A stretch of 62,416 bases of DNA, from NCBI GenBank assembly GCA_030746555.1, contig JASLMK010000095.1, positions 1-62,416 on the forward strand, read 5' to 3'. The notes beneath the pieces are model-generated. The model worked only from the letters and a program-made list of their open reading frames with translations. It ran no database searches and was not told the DNA's origin. The translations under genes were made by a program, and so were the position numbers. Every line of letters begins with the position of its first letter. Position 1 is the first letter of the stretch. Shown here in pieces: positions 25,993-33,974 of this stretch. This stretch comes from Planctomycetota bacterium. Its GTDB lineage: Bacteria > Planctomycetota > UBA1135 > GCA-002686595.

Positions 25993-26688
25993 TCAGCCGG
26001 CTGCCTGCCGCGGACGCTCGACGTTGGCCACCTCCAGGCGCCAGCCGTCCGCCGTGCCCGCCAGCAGGTTCGCGTGGGCCGGGAAGGTCGCGAAGCGGTA
26101 GCTGTCGGGGGTCGAGAGCCCCAGGGCGTGGGCCAGGGCGACCCGGATCACGTTGGCGTGGACGCAGACCACCAAGGTCCCGCCGGCGGCGTCGGACAGG
26201 CCGCGCTCGAGTTCGGGCCAGACTCGGGACAGGAGCATCTCGTCGCTCTCGCCGCCGGGCGCGTTCCAGCGGAAGGGGTCGCGCCAGTACGCCTCGGCGC
26301 TCGCGAGCCAGCGCTCGTGGAAATCGTCGCGCTCGATGCCCTGCCACTCCCCGCGGTCGATCTCCCGCAGGCTGGGCGTGGCTCGCAGGGGCGCGCCCGT
26401 GGCCGCAGCCACGCCGCGGCCCATCGAGAGGGCGCGTTCGAGGTCGGAGGAGAGCACCGCGGTGACCGGAAGGCCCGCGAAGCTCGCGGCCATGGCGCGG
26501 GTGTTCGCCAGCCCCTCCTCGGAGAGGGCCACGTCCCGGCTGCCGTAGGCGATCGAGTGGAAGGCCTCGTCGACCTGGGCATGGCGCACGAGCCACATGG
26601 CCGCGCCCTCGGGCGCCGGGGGAGGCGGCGGAGGAGGCGGCGGCGTCGGCCGGCCACCGGGAGGTCGAGGCGGCTCGAGGAGTTTCAT
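25993..26688 (-). CDS. Histidine phosphatase family protein
   Basis: The 231-residue protein starts with a Pro-rich segment (a run of ten prolines near residues 14-23). It then has the phosphoglycerate-mutase-like fold: MWLVRHAQVD supplies the catalytic His and Arg, SSDLERALSMGRGVA the second Arg region, LREIDRGEWQG the Glu, and VVCVHANVIRVALAHALG the second His. Members remove phosphate from sugars, alpha-ribazole or proteins; the substrate is unclear. ATG 26688 was chosen because it is the first start before the conserved core; the frame upstream would overlap the divergent ferredoxin's promoter. Confidence 0.88.
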   Translation of the reverse strand: MKLLEPPRPPGGRPTPPPPPPPPPAPEGAAMWLVRHAQVDEAFHSIAYGSRDVALSEEGLANTRAMAASFAGLPVTAVLSSDLERALSMGRGVAAATGAPLRATPSLREIDRGEWQGIERDDFHERWLASAEAYWRDPFRWNAPGGESDEMLLSRVWPELERGLSDAAGGTLVVCVHANVIRVALAHALGLSTPDSYRFATFPAHANLLAGTADGWRLEVANVERPRQAAG

Positions 26689-26727
26689 ACCTGCTGATCG
26701 AGAGGAACCGAGAGTGGCGGAGAGGGC

Positions 26728-26755
26728 TTGCGGGGTGGCGTCGGACGCGTAGAGT
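26728..26755 (+). promoter_or_regulatory. Putative promoter of the plant-type ferredoxin gene
   Basis: TTGCGG, a 16-base spacer and TAGAGT lie 71 bases before the ATG at 26827. GGGAG seven bases before the ATG is a good ribosome site, so this mRNA would have a normal leader, unlike several neighbours. Confidence 0.45.
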
Positions 26756-26826
26756 CTCCCCTCGCGGGCGGGCTCCTCGACCCCGTACTCGCGCATCCTC
26801 GCCGACCCCCCGTTCGGGAGCAACCC

Positions 26827-27111
26827 ATGCCGACCCTAACCTTCAGCGCCGCCGGCCAGTCCTTCGAGGTTTCCGAGGGAACCTCCCTGCTCGAGTTCTG
26901 CCTGGAGAACGAGACGCCGATGCGCTTCGGCTGCACGGTCGGAAGCTGCGGCACCTGTTGCTTCGTGCCGGAGTCGGGAGCCGAGAACCTCTCGGAGATG
27001 GAGGACGAGGAACGGGACACCCTGGAGATGTGCACCGGCGAGGAGGGCGCGCGCCTCGGCTGTCTGGTCAAGGTCCACGGGGACGTGACCATCCGGCAGG
27101 ACGGGGCGTAG
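26827..27111 (+). CDS. Plant-type [2Fe-2S] ferredoxin
   Basis: The 94-residue protein has the classic ligand pattern RFGCTVGSCGTCCF (Cys-x4-Cys-x2-Cys) and the fourth Cys in ARLGCLVKV. It would move single electrons in the cytoplasm. The spacing fits plant-type ferredoxin domains rather than adrenodoxin. No reductase or oxygenase partner is adjacent. ATG 26827 has the ribosome site GGGAG. Confidence 0.93.
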   Translation: MPTLTFSAAGQSFEVSEGTSLLEFCLENETPMRFGCTVGSCGTCCFVPESGAENLSEMEDEERDTLEMCTGEEGARLGCLVKVHGDVTIRQDGA

Positions 27112-27144
27112 GCCCCGGTCTTCGACGGCCGGCACGCCGGACGC

Positions 27145-27150
27145 TATCCT
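27145..27150 (+). promoter_or_regulatory. Putative -10 box for elbB
   Basis: TATCCT is found 46 bases before the elbB start; TTCGAC lies 18 bases upstream as a weak -35. AAGGGAG at 27184-27190, six bases before the ATG, is a strong ribosome site. Confidence 0.4.
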
Positions 27151-27196
27151 GGGCTGCGTTCGGTCGCCGGCGCACACGCACACAAGGGAGTTCACG

Positions 27197-27859
27197 ATGG
27201 TGAAGGTTGGGGTGGTCCTGTCCGGCTGCGGCGTCTTCGACGGCGCGGAGGTCCACGAGTCCGTGCTGACGCTCTTGGCCCTCGATTCTGCCGGAGCAGA
27301 GGCCGTCTGCGCCGCGCCGGACGTGGAGCAGATGCACGTCATCGACCACTCCAGCGGCGAGGAGACCGGCGAGACGCGCAACGTCCTGGTCGAATCGGCC
27401 CGCATCGCGCGCGGGGAGATCCTCGAACTCTCCCGTCTGGGTGCCGCCGACGTGGACGCCGTGATCTTCCCCGGCGGCTTCGGGGCGGCCAAGAACCTGT
27501 GCGACTTCGCCGTGTCCGGAGCGGAGTGCACCGTGAATCCCGACGTGGCGCGCCTGGTCGGTGAGATGCTGGCGGCCGAGAAGCCCATCGCCGCGGTCTG
27601 CATCGCCCCGGCCATGCTGGCCGCGGTCCTGCGCGACGCGGGGCTGGAGGGCGAGCTCACGATCGGGAATGACGCCGCCACCGCCGGCACGCTGGAGGCC
27701 ATGGGGGCGCGCCACCTCGCCTGCCCCGTGGACGAGTTCCGCGTCGACGAGACCCATCGCATCGTCACCTCGCCGGCCTACATGCTGGCGGGGGGGATCG
27801 CGGAGCTCGCTCGCGGCATCGAGCGCACGGTCGGGGAGCTGTTGCGCCTGGCGGGCTGA
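27197..27859 (+). CDS. elbB: ElbB-type glyoxalase of the DJ-1/PfpI superfamily
   Basis: The 220-residue protein begins KVGVVLSGCGVFDGAEVHESV and has DVDAVIFPGGFGAAKNLCDF and KPIAAVCIAPAM with the nucleophilic Cys, all typical of ElbB (YhbL/SCRP-27A), a class I glutamine-amidotransferase-like protein with glyoxalase III activity in E. coli. Its link to isoprenoid synthesis is from overexpression work and remains loose. It converges on the MscS gene with 22 bases between stops. Confidence 0.93.
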   Translation: MVKVGVVLSGCGVFDGAEVHESVLTLLALDSAGAEAVCAAPDVEQMHVIDHSSGEETGETRNVLVESARIARGEILELSRLGAADVDAVIFPGGFGAAKNLCDFAVSGAECTVNPDVARLVGEMLAAEKPIAAVCIAPAMLAAVLRDAGLEGELTIGNDAATAGTLEAMGARHLACPVDEFRVDETHRIVTSPAYMLAGGIAELARGIERTVGELLRLAG

Positions 27860-27881
27860 GCCTCGCGCGGAGCCCGACGAC

Positions 27882-28955
27882 TCAGGAGCTCGCCGGAGGC
27901 GCGGGCAGCTCCTTCACGTACAGGTCGCGCTTGGGGTAGGGGATCTCGATCCCGCTGGCGCCGAACCGCTCGTAGATGACCGTGTTCAATCGGTCCAGGG
28001 CTTGCCCGCGCAGGACCGGCTGGGGGATCCAGCACAGAAGCTCCAGGTCGAGACCCGACTCGCCGAAGCGCCGCAGGCGCACCCGGGGATCGGGCTGCTC
28101 GCACACGAGCTCCTCGCCCGCGGCGGCCTCGAGGAGCTCGCGGCGGACCTGTGAGAGGTCGGAGCCGTAGGCGACCGAGACCGCCACCCGCATCCGGTGA
28201 CGGGGCGAGTCGCCCGCGGTCTCGTTGGTGATGCGGGCCTGTCCCATCACCGCGTTGGGGATCGTCACCACGACGTCGTCGCGCGTCAACAGGCGCGTCG
28301 AGCGCAGGCCGATGTTGACGACCTGGCCGCGCTCGCCCGACTCGAGGTTGATGAAGTCGCCCATCTTGTAGGGCGCGTCCGCGATGATGAACACCCCGGC
28401 GAAGAGGTTCCCCAGGGTGTCCTGGGCCGCGAAGCCGAAGGCCACGCCGACGATCCCCGCCGAGGCGATCCAGCCGCCGGCGTTCAGGTCCCAGGTGTCG
28501 ATCAGCAGGAACGTGCAGAGCGCGAACAGCAGCAGCTTGATCAGGTTGTCGAAGAGCGGATAGGTGCGCGCCTCGACGGCGAAGAAGCGGTCGGTCGCCT
28601 GGCTGGCCGAGGTCAACAGGACCTTCCCCGCCCTCCCCGCGAACGCGCACCAGACCAGGATCAGCACCGTGGCGATGCCCCGCCGAGTGGTCACCTCGGC
28701 CTGCTCTGGCAGGTCGAGGATCGAGGCCGCACCCAAGAGCCCCAGGAGCACGACGGTCTTCAGCGTCGGCCCGCGCAATAGGCGCGCCAGCTCGTCGTCG
28801 AGGTCGTGGTGGGTCAGGCGCGCCAGCCACGGCAGGAGCCAGCCGACCAACAGGTCGAGGACGACCGCCACCCCCATGGCGGCACCCAGGACGATCAGGG
28901 CTTGGAGGGGAGCGCTGTCGGTGAAGCGCTCGAGGAGTTCGATCAGAGGCTGCAC
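27882..28955 (-). CDS. MscS-family mechanosensitive channel
   Basis: The 357-residue protein has about five membrane helices, the pore/core signature GIVGVAFGFAAQDTLGNLFAGVFI, GDFINLESGERGQVVNIGLRSTRL and IPNAVMGQARITN, then the cytoplasmic alpha/beta vestibule. It is a shorter paralogue of the channel at 11765 and lacks a periplasmic domain. GTG 28955 is the first start before the conserved part; longer versions of this frame would run into the divergent citrate lyase gene. No strong ribosome site is visible. Confidence 0.85.
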   Translation of the reverse strand: MQPLIELLERFTDSAPLQALIVLGAAMGVAVVLDLLVGWLLPWLARLTHHDLDDELARLLRGPTLKTVVLLGLLGAASILDLPEQAEVTTRRGIATVLILVWCAFAGRAGKVLLTSASQATDRFFAVEARTYPLFDNLIKLLLFALCTFLLIDTWDLNAGGWIASAGIVGVAFGFAAQDTLGNLFAGVFIIADAPYKMGDFINLESGERGQVVNIGLRSTRLLTRDDVVVTIPNAVMGQARITNETAGDSPRHRMRVAVSVAYGSDLSQVRRELLEAAAGEELVCEQPDPRVRLRRFGESGLDLELLCWIPQPVLRGQALDRLNTVIYERFGASGIEIPYPKRDLYVKELPAPPASS

Positions 28956-29057
28956 GGCGCGGCGATCATGACACCGGAACGGGGAAGTTGGAATCCCCTG
29001 CGACGGGCGGGCGCGAGCGGCGGGGTGAGCGTGCTTTCCTGCGTCACCGGCGCGGGT

Positions 29058-29063
29058 TAGGCT
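29058..29063 (+). promoter_or_regulatory. Putative -10 box of the citrate lyase genes
   Basis: TAGGCT (within TTAGGCT) lies 43 bases before ATG 29107, in the 151-base gap between the divergent MscS gene and this operon. The -35 region (TTTCCT, 17 bases upstream) is weak. Confidence 0.3.
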
Positions 29064-29106
29064 CACACTCCGGGCGGGGGGTCCTGATCGGTTCCCTGCG
29101 CGGCGG

Positions 29107-30342
29107 ATGATGAGCGAGACGGCGACCCCCTCCACCGGCGAGCGGCGCGCGGCCGAGGCCGGCCCGCGGGGGCCCCGCGTGCGCTCGGACTGCTGGGTCG
29201 GGCTCACCCCTCAGGAATCGGGCGGGATCGCCCTCGAGGTCTCGAGCACGGTCGAGAGCTCCTACGGTCGCTCGATCCGCGCCGCTTGCGAGGAGGGCGC
29301 GCGGGCCCTGGGGATCGACCACGCCCGCATCGAGGTCGAGGACGGCGGTGCCCTGCCCTTCGTGCTGATGGCGCGCCTGGAGGCTGCCGCGCGCCGGGCA
29401 CTGCCCGATCTCGCCGGGCGCTGGGTCCCCGAGCGCACGGAGGCCGCCCCCACGCCGGCGTGCCGGGAGCGCCGGCGCCGCTCGCGCCTGTACCTGCCCG
29501 GCAACCAGCCCAAGTACATGACCAACGCGGGCCTGCACGGCCCCGACGCGGTGATCCTCGACCTCGAGGACTCGGTGGCGCCCGAGGCCAAGGACGCGGC
29601 ACGCATCCTCGTGCGCAACGCCCTGCGTCAGGTCGACTTCCGCGGCGCCGAGCGCACCGTGCGCATCAACCCCGGCTCCCTCGGCCTCGCCGACATCGAC
29701 GAGGTCGCCGGTGAGAACGTCCACATGGTCCTGATCCCCAAGGTCGAGAGCGCTGAAGATGTCCTCGAGGTGGACGAGCGCCTGCGGGCGCGGACCGAGG
29801 AGACCGTGTACCTGATGCCGATCATCGAGTCAGCCCGGGGCGTGCTGCAAGCACCACGGATCGCCGCGGCTTCGGAGCGCGTCGCCGCCCTGACGATCGG
29901 CCTGGAGGACTACACCGCCGACCTCGGCGTGCCGCGCACCGAACAGGGCGACGAGAGCCGCTGGGCGCGGTCCATGATCGTCCACGCCGCCCGGGGGGCG
30001 GGGGTCGCGGCCATCGACTCGGTGTTCTCCGACGTCTCCGATATGGACGGCCTGCGGCGTGCCGTGGGGGAGGCGAAGTCGATGGGCTTCGAAGGCTCCG
30101 GTTGCATCCACCCGCGCCAGATCCGCGTCGTGCACGAGGCCTTCGATCCCACCCCCGCGGAGGTGGAGCGCGCCTGCCGCATCGTGCGAGCGTTTCGCGG
30201 CGCCTCCGAGCGCGGCCTGGGCGTGGTGAGCTTGGGCTCGAAGATGATCGACCCGCCGGTGGTCGAGCGCGCCCTGCAAACCCTCGCCCAGGCCGTCGAG
30301 AGCGGGCTCCTGGCGGCGGATTGGGAAGAGAGCGAGGACTAG
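29107..30342 (+). CDS. Citrate lyase gamma-beta fusion (CitD-CitE)
   Basis: Citrate lyase splits citrate to acetate and oxaloacetate; CitD is its acyl carrier protein and CitE releases oxaloacetate from citryl-ACP. In this 411-residue protein residues about 25-105 match CitD (STVESSYGRSIRAACEEG; VEDGGALPFVLMARLEAA) and residues about 120-400 match CitE (RSRLYLPGNQPKYM, DAVILDLEDSVAPEAKD, GFEGSGCIHPRQI). In characterised CitD the prosthetic group sits on a Ser two residues before the conserved Asp; here that position is Arg and the Ser is one residue later (RSDCW). ATGATG at 29107 offers two adjacent starts. citF follows after two bases. Confidence 0.82.
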   Translation: MMSETATPSTGERRAAEAGPRGPRVRSDCWVGLTPQESGGIALEVSSTVESSYGRSIRAACEEGARALGIDHARIEVEDGGALPFVLMARLEAAARRALPDLAGRWVPERTEAAPTPACRERRRRSRLYLPGNQPKYMTNAGLHGPDAVILDLEDSVAPEAKDAARILVRNALRQVDFRGAERTVRINPGSLGLADIDEVAGENVHMVLIPKVESAEDVLEVDERLRARTEETVYLMPIIESARGVLQAPRIAAASERVAALTIGLEDYTADLGVPRTEQGDESRWARSMIVHAARGAGVAAIDSVFSDVSDMDGLRRAVGEAKSMGFEGSGCIHPRQIRVVHEAFDPTPAEVERACRIVRAFRGASERGLGVVSLGSKMIDPPVVERALQTLAQAVESGLLAADWEESED

Positions 30343-30344
30343 GG

Positions 30345-31925
30345 ATGGCACCGACCGAGACGGCGGCCGCAGGTGAGCTGGTCGAGAACGCGGCCGGGCG
30401 GCTCGTCCCCAGGCGCATCAACGAGCGCGCGAGCGTCCCGTTTTGCGGCGTGGGCGCCCACCTCCCGCAAGGGAACAAGGTCGGCCCGCCGATCCGGCGC
30501 GCGAGCGACTACCCCGTCTTGGGAGACAAGCGCGTGGGGAGCCTGCGCGAGGCGCTCGAGCGCTGCGGTCTGCGCGACGGAATGACGATCGGCACCCACC
30601 ACCACTTCCGCAACGGCGACCTCGTGGCGAACGCCGTCTTCGAGGAGGCGGCGGCGATGGGCTGCCGGGACCTGCGCTGGTTCCCTTCCGCCAGCTTCCC
30701 CTGCCACGAGCCCCAGATCGCCCACCTCCAAAGCGGCGTGATCCACCACATCGAGGGCTCGATGAACGGCCCGCTGGGCGACCACTGCAGCCGGGGGAAG
30801 ATGCGCGGCATGGGCGTGCTGCGCTCCCACGGCGGTCGCTGGCAGGCGATCCAGGACGGCGAGGTGCACGTGGACGTGGCGGTCATCGCGGCGCCCGCGG
30901 CGGACTGCTTCGGCAACGCCACGGGCGATAGGGGCCCCAGCGCCTGCGGTCTGCTGGGCTTCGCCCTGGCGGACTCGCTCTACGCCGACCACGTGATCGT
31001 CGTCACCGACCATCTCGTGCCGTTCCCCTGTCTGCCGTGGCAGATCCAGGGCAACAACGTCGACTTCGTCGTCGAGGTCGACAAGGTCGGCGAGCCCGAG
31101 AAGATCGTCTCGGGGACGACCCGCGTCACCTCCAGTCCCGACCGGCTGCTGATCGCCGAGTACTGCGCGCGCTTCGTGCGCGACACCGGCATCCTGCGCG
31201 AGGGCTTCTCGTTCCAGGCCGGTGCCGGGGGTACTGCGCTCGCGTTCGGGATCTTCCTCAAGGAGATGATGCAGGAGGCCGGCGTGACCGCCGGCTTCGT
31301 GCGCGGCGGCTCGAACGAGTACCTCGTCTCCATGCTCGAGGAGGGCCTGACGCCCGTGATCCTCGACGGCCAGACCTTCGACCTCGAGGGGGTGCGCTCG
31401 ATGCGCGAGAACGCCGGCCACCAGAACACGAGCCCGTTCACCTCCTACAACTTCCACGGCAAGGGGAACTTCGCCTCGATGGTCGACGTGGTGATCCTCG
31501 GCGCGACCGAGGTGGACGTGGGCTTCAACGCCAACGTCGTGACCCACACCGACGGCCGCCTGCTGCACGGGATCGGCGGCTGGCAGAACTGCCTCTTCGC
31601 CGGCTGCACGATCCTCGCCGTGCCGGCGTTGCGCAACCGGATCCCGGTGGTCCTCGACGAGGTGACGACCCTGTGCGGACCCGGTGAGCTCGTCGACGTC
31701 ATCGCCACCGAGCGCGGCCTGTGCATCAACCCCGCGCGCACCGACCTCGTCGAGGCGGCGCGCGGCTCGAGCGTGCCGATCCTCGACATCGCCGAGCTCA
31801 AGCGCGAGGTCGACGCCATCTGCGGCGGCCCTCCCGATAGGGCTCGCACGTCCGAGCGCGTGGTGGCGGCGATCCAGTGGGTCGACGGCACGACCATCGA
31901 CTGCGTGCGCGCGGTCGAGGGCTAG
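30345..31925 (+). CDS. citF: Citrate lyase alpha subunit (CitF)
   Basis: CitF transfers the acetyl-ACP thioester to citrate as a CoA-transferase-type enzyme. The 526-residue length matches the family (about 510). Visible family segments include MTIGTHHHFRNGD, GSMNGPLGDHCSRGKM, FQAGAGGTALAFG, NEYLVSMLEEGLTPVILDGQ and RIPVVLDEVTTLCGPGE. The start, just after the fusion gene's stop (TAGGGATGG), carries an AGGG-type site. citC, citX and citG are not in the window, so maturation of the carrier protein must depend on genes elsewhere or on another acyl carrier chemistry. Confidence 0.93.
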   Translation: MAPTETAAAGELVENAAGRLVPRRINERASVPFCGVGAHLPQGNKVGPPIRRASDYPVLGDKRVGSLREALERCGLRDGMTIGTHHHFRNGDLVANAVFEEAAAMGCRDLRWFPSASFPCHEPQIAHLQSGVIHHIEGSMNGPLGDHCSRGKMRGMGVLRSHGGRWQAIQDGEVHVDVAVIAAPAADCFGNATGDRGPSACGLLGFALADSLYADHVIVVTDHLVPFPCLPWQIQGNNVDFVVEVDKVGEPEKIVSGTTRVTSSPDRLLIAEYCARFVRDTGILREGFSFQAGAGGTALAFGIFLKEMMQEAGVTAGFVRGGSNEYLVSMLEEGLTPVILDGQTFDLEGVRSMRENAGHQNTSPFTSYNFHGKGNFASMVDVVILGATEVDVGFNANVVTHTDGRLLHGIGGWQNCLFAGCTILAVPALRNRIPVVLDEVTTLCGPGELVDVIATERGLCINPARTDLVEAARGSSVPILDIAELKREVDAICGGPPDRARTSERVVAAIQWVDGTTIDCVRAVEG

Positions 31926-31936
31926 CCCGCGGCGGC

Positions 31937-33109
31937 TCAGTCGGTGGCCAGGCGTAGCCGGCGCGTGTCCGCAACGAGCGGGCGCACCGGCAGGCTCGGC
32001 CGTAGACGGTCGAGGACCTTCTCGGCCGTCGAGCGGTAGCCCGTCAGCTTCCCACCGTAGACCCCGATCCAGCGCGGGAAGGCCGGATCGTCGGGGACGA
32101 GGCGCGTGTCGCGGGGGCGCGAGAAGGCCGTGCCGTCCGCCGCGGGGAGGACCCTCAGGCCGGCCCAGGCGTCGACCACCTCGGTCGAGCGGTCGGGGAA
32201 GTGGCGAGCGAAGGTCTCGCGCAGGTAGGCGATCTCGCCCGCGCTCGGCGCGACCTCGTCCGGCGGGCCTTCGTGGGCGGCCTCGGTCGTGCCGATCAGC
32301 GTGCGGTCCTTCCAGGGCATGGTGAACACGGCGCGGCGGTCGGCGCGCGCCTCTGAGTAGTAGACCCCGCGCTCGAGGCGCCCGGGCAGCTCGATGTGCG
32401 TACCCCCGACGAGGTCGATCGCCATGCCCGGCGGCGGCGGCAGGACGCGCTCGCGGACCCGCTCGACCCAGGGGCCGGCCGCGTTGACGACCGTGCGGGC
32501 GAAGACGGTGCGCTCCCGCCCGCCCTCCCCGACGATGACGCGGTATCCGCCGGCCGCGCGCTCGGCGCCGACGAAGCTCGCCGGGCAGGCCAACTGCGCC
32601 CCGAGTTCGACGGCGGAGCGCATCACCGCCCGGCACAGGGCCGCGTCATCGGTCTGGCCGTCGAAGTAGCGGAACACCGCGCGCAGTCCAGCCCTCGAGA
32701 GGCCGTCGAGGTCGTCCCACTGCGCCCGCTCCAGCTCCGTGAAGCGTGCGTGGGCCGAGAGCCCGCCCAGCAGGGCGTAGAGCGAGAGGCCGGCGCGGAT
32801 CTCGAGGGGGCTGCGCGTCGTGTCCTCGTAGACGGGGATGAAGAAGGGGACCAGGCGCACGAGGTCGGGAGCGTTGGAGAGGAGCAGCTCGCGCTCGGCC
32901 AGGGACTCGCGCACGAGCCGGAGCTGGAAGCTCTCGAGGTAGCGCAGGCCGCCGTGGACGAGCTTGCTCGAGCGCGAGGACGTGCCCGCAGCCAGCGTCG
33001 TGCGCTCCAGGACCAGCACCCGGTGGCCGCGCGCCGCCGCGGCCTGGGCAACACCCACGCCGTGGATGCCGCCTCCGATCACGAGGATGTCGAGGTCGGG
33101 TTCGCTCAA
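31937..33109 (-). CDS. glpD: FAD-dependent glycerol-3-phosphate dehydrogenase, short form
   Basis: The enzyme oxidises glycerol-3-phosphate to dihydroxyacetone phosphate and passes electrons to quinone at the membrane. The 390-residue protein has the FAD site VIGGGIHGVGVAQAAAARG, the GlpD signature SSRSSKLVHGGLRYLE, and IGTTEAAHEGPPDEV with GVYGGKLTGYR near the end. It stops where the usual C-terminal cap domain (about 110-150 residues) would begin. It shares four bases with the upstream GDPD gene, forming a two-step glycerophosphodiester route. Confidence 0.9.
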   Translation of the reverse strand: MSEPDLDILVIGGGIHGVGVAQAAAARGHRVLVLERTTLAAGTSSRSSKLVHGGLRYLESFQLRLVRESLAERELLLSNAPDLVRLVPFFIPVYEDTTRSPLEIRAGLSLYALLGGLSAHARFTELERAQWDDLDGLSRAGLRAVFRYFDGQTDDAALCRAVMRSAVELGAQLACPASFVGAERAAGGYRVIVGEGGRERTVFARTVVNAAGPWVERVRERVLPPPPGMAIDLVGGTHIELPGRLERGVYYSEARADRRAVFTMPWKDRTLIGTTEAAHEGPPDEVAPSAGEIAYLRETFARHFPDRSTEVVDAWAGLRVLPAADGTAFSRPRDTRLVPDDPAFPRWIGVYGGKLTGYRSTAEKVLDRLRPSLPVRPLVADTRRLRLATD

Positions 33110-33852
33110 CGCTCGTCCCCGCGCTCGGTCAGGGCCGCGGTGAGCTCGGGCCAGGCGAAGGTCTCGATGAACTCCGCCCCCCGCCGGTAAAGGTCGAGGG
33201 CCAGGGCCGCGTCAACGACCTCGTAGAGCACGAAGCGGGTCGGGTGGCCGGCGAGGTCGGCCTCCGGCGGGATCTTGTCCACGTTGCAGAAGGTGTACTC
33301 GCAGCCCAGGGCGCGGGCCTGTGTGCTATCCAGGTCGCTCCAGCGCTCCAGGATCAGGCCCAGATCGCCGGTCCTCGCCGCGCGAGCGGCGGCCAGGAAG
33401 GGGACCGAGAAGGAGATCAGGTCACAGCGGTCCAGAGCGGAGCCGAGGGCATCGAGCACCGCCCCGAGGACGGCCTGGGCGCCGAAGCGCTCGACGGGGT
33501 CGGGCTTGACCTCCACGAAGGCGCGGGCGGCGGGGAAGGCGGAGAGCAGGCCGGCCAGGCGCGCCAGAGAGCAGACGGGCTCGTCGGGAAACCGCTCTCC
33601 CAGCCGTCCCGGCTCGCGGACGCGCAGCGTGCCGATCTCGGCATCGCTGAGCTCGCCGAACCGCCCCGCTCGCCCGCAGGCGCGGGCGGTGTCGGCGTCG
33701 TGGAACAGGAACGGGGTGCGCTCGGCCGAGAGCTGTACGTCGACCTCCACGCGGGCCGCGCCGGCGGCGAGGGCGGCGGCTACGGACGCGTGGGTATTCT
33801 CGGGGAAGCGGAGGGCGTGGCCGCGGTGGGCGACGAGGGTGGGCAGGCTCAC
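33106..33852 (-). CDS. Glycerophosphodiester phosphodiesterase
   Basis: The enzyme releases glycerol-3-phosphate from deacylated phospholipids. The 248-residue protein has the GDPD catalytic motifs LVAHRGHALRFPENT, VEVDVQLSAERTPFLFHD and later FVEVKPD. No signal peptide is visible, so it is probably cytosolic. Its stop overlaps the glpD start (ATGA), so the product can feed directly into GlpD. A TACGAT box about 40 bases before the start on the minus strand could be its -10. Confidence 0.92.
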   Translation of the reverse strand: MSLPTLVAHRGHALRFPENTHASVAAALAAGAARVEVDVQLSAERTPFLFHDADTARACGRAGRFGELSDAEIGTLRVREPGRLGERFPDEPVCSLARLAGLLSAFPAARAFVEVKPDPVERFGAQAVLGAVLDALGSALDRCDLISFSVPFLAAARAARTGDLGLILERWSDLDSTQARALGCEYTFCNVDKIPPEADLAGHPTRFVLYEVVDAALALDLYRRGAEFIETFAWPELTAALTERGDER

Positions 33853-33974
33853 GGGAGGGGGCGGAACGACGGTGGCGGGCTCAGCGCGCGGATCGTACCC
33901 TCTGCCCCCCGACGGCTCCCACGGCCGCCGATCGGAATCTCGACCGACCCCACATCCCCCTCCAAGACCCTTCG

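Noticed and set aside
22295..27111. A redox island formed by the two ferredoxin genes
   Set aside because: They belong to different fold families, are 4 kb apart, have their own upstream sites and no shared partner enzymes.
28956..29207. N-terminal extension of the second MscS protein up to 29207
   Set aside because: The extra 84 residues are Arg/Pro/Ser-rich, not membrane-like, and would overlap the divergent citrate lyase gene.
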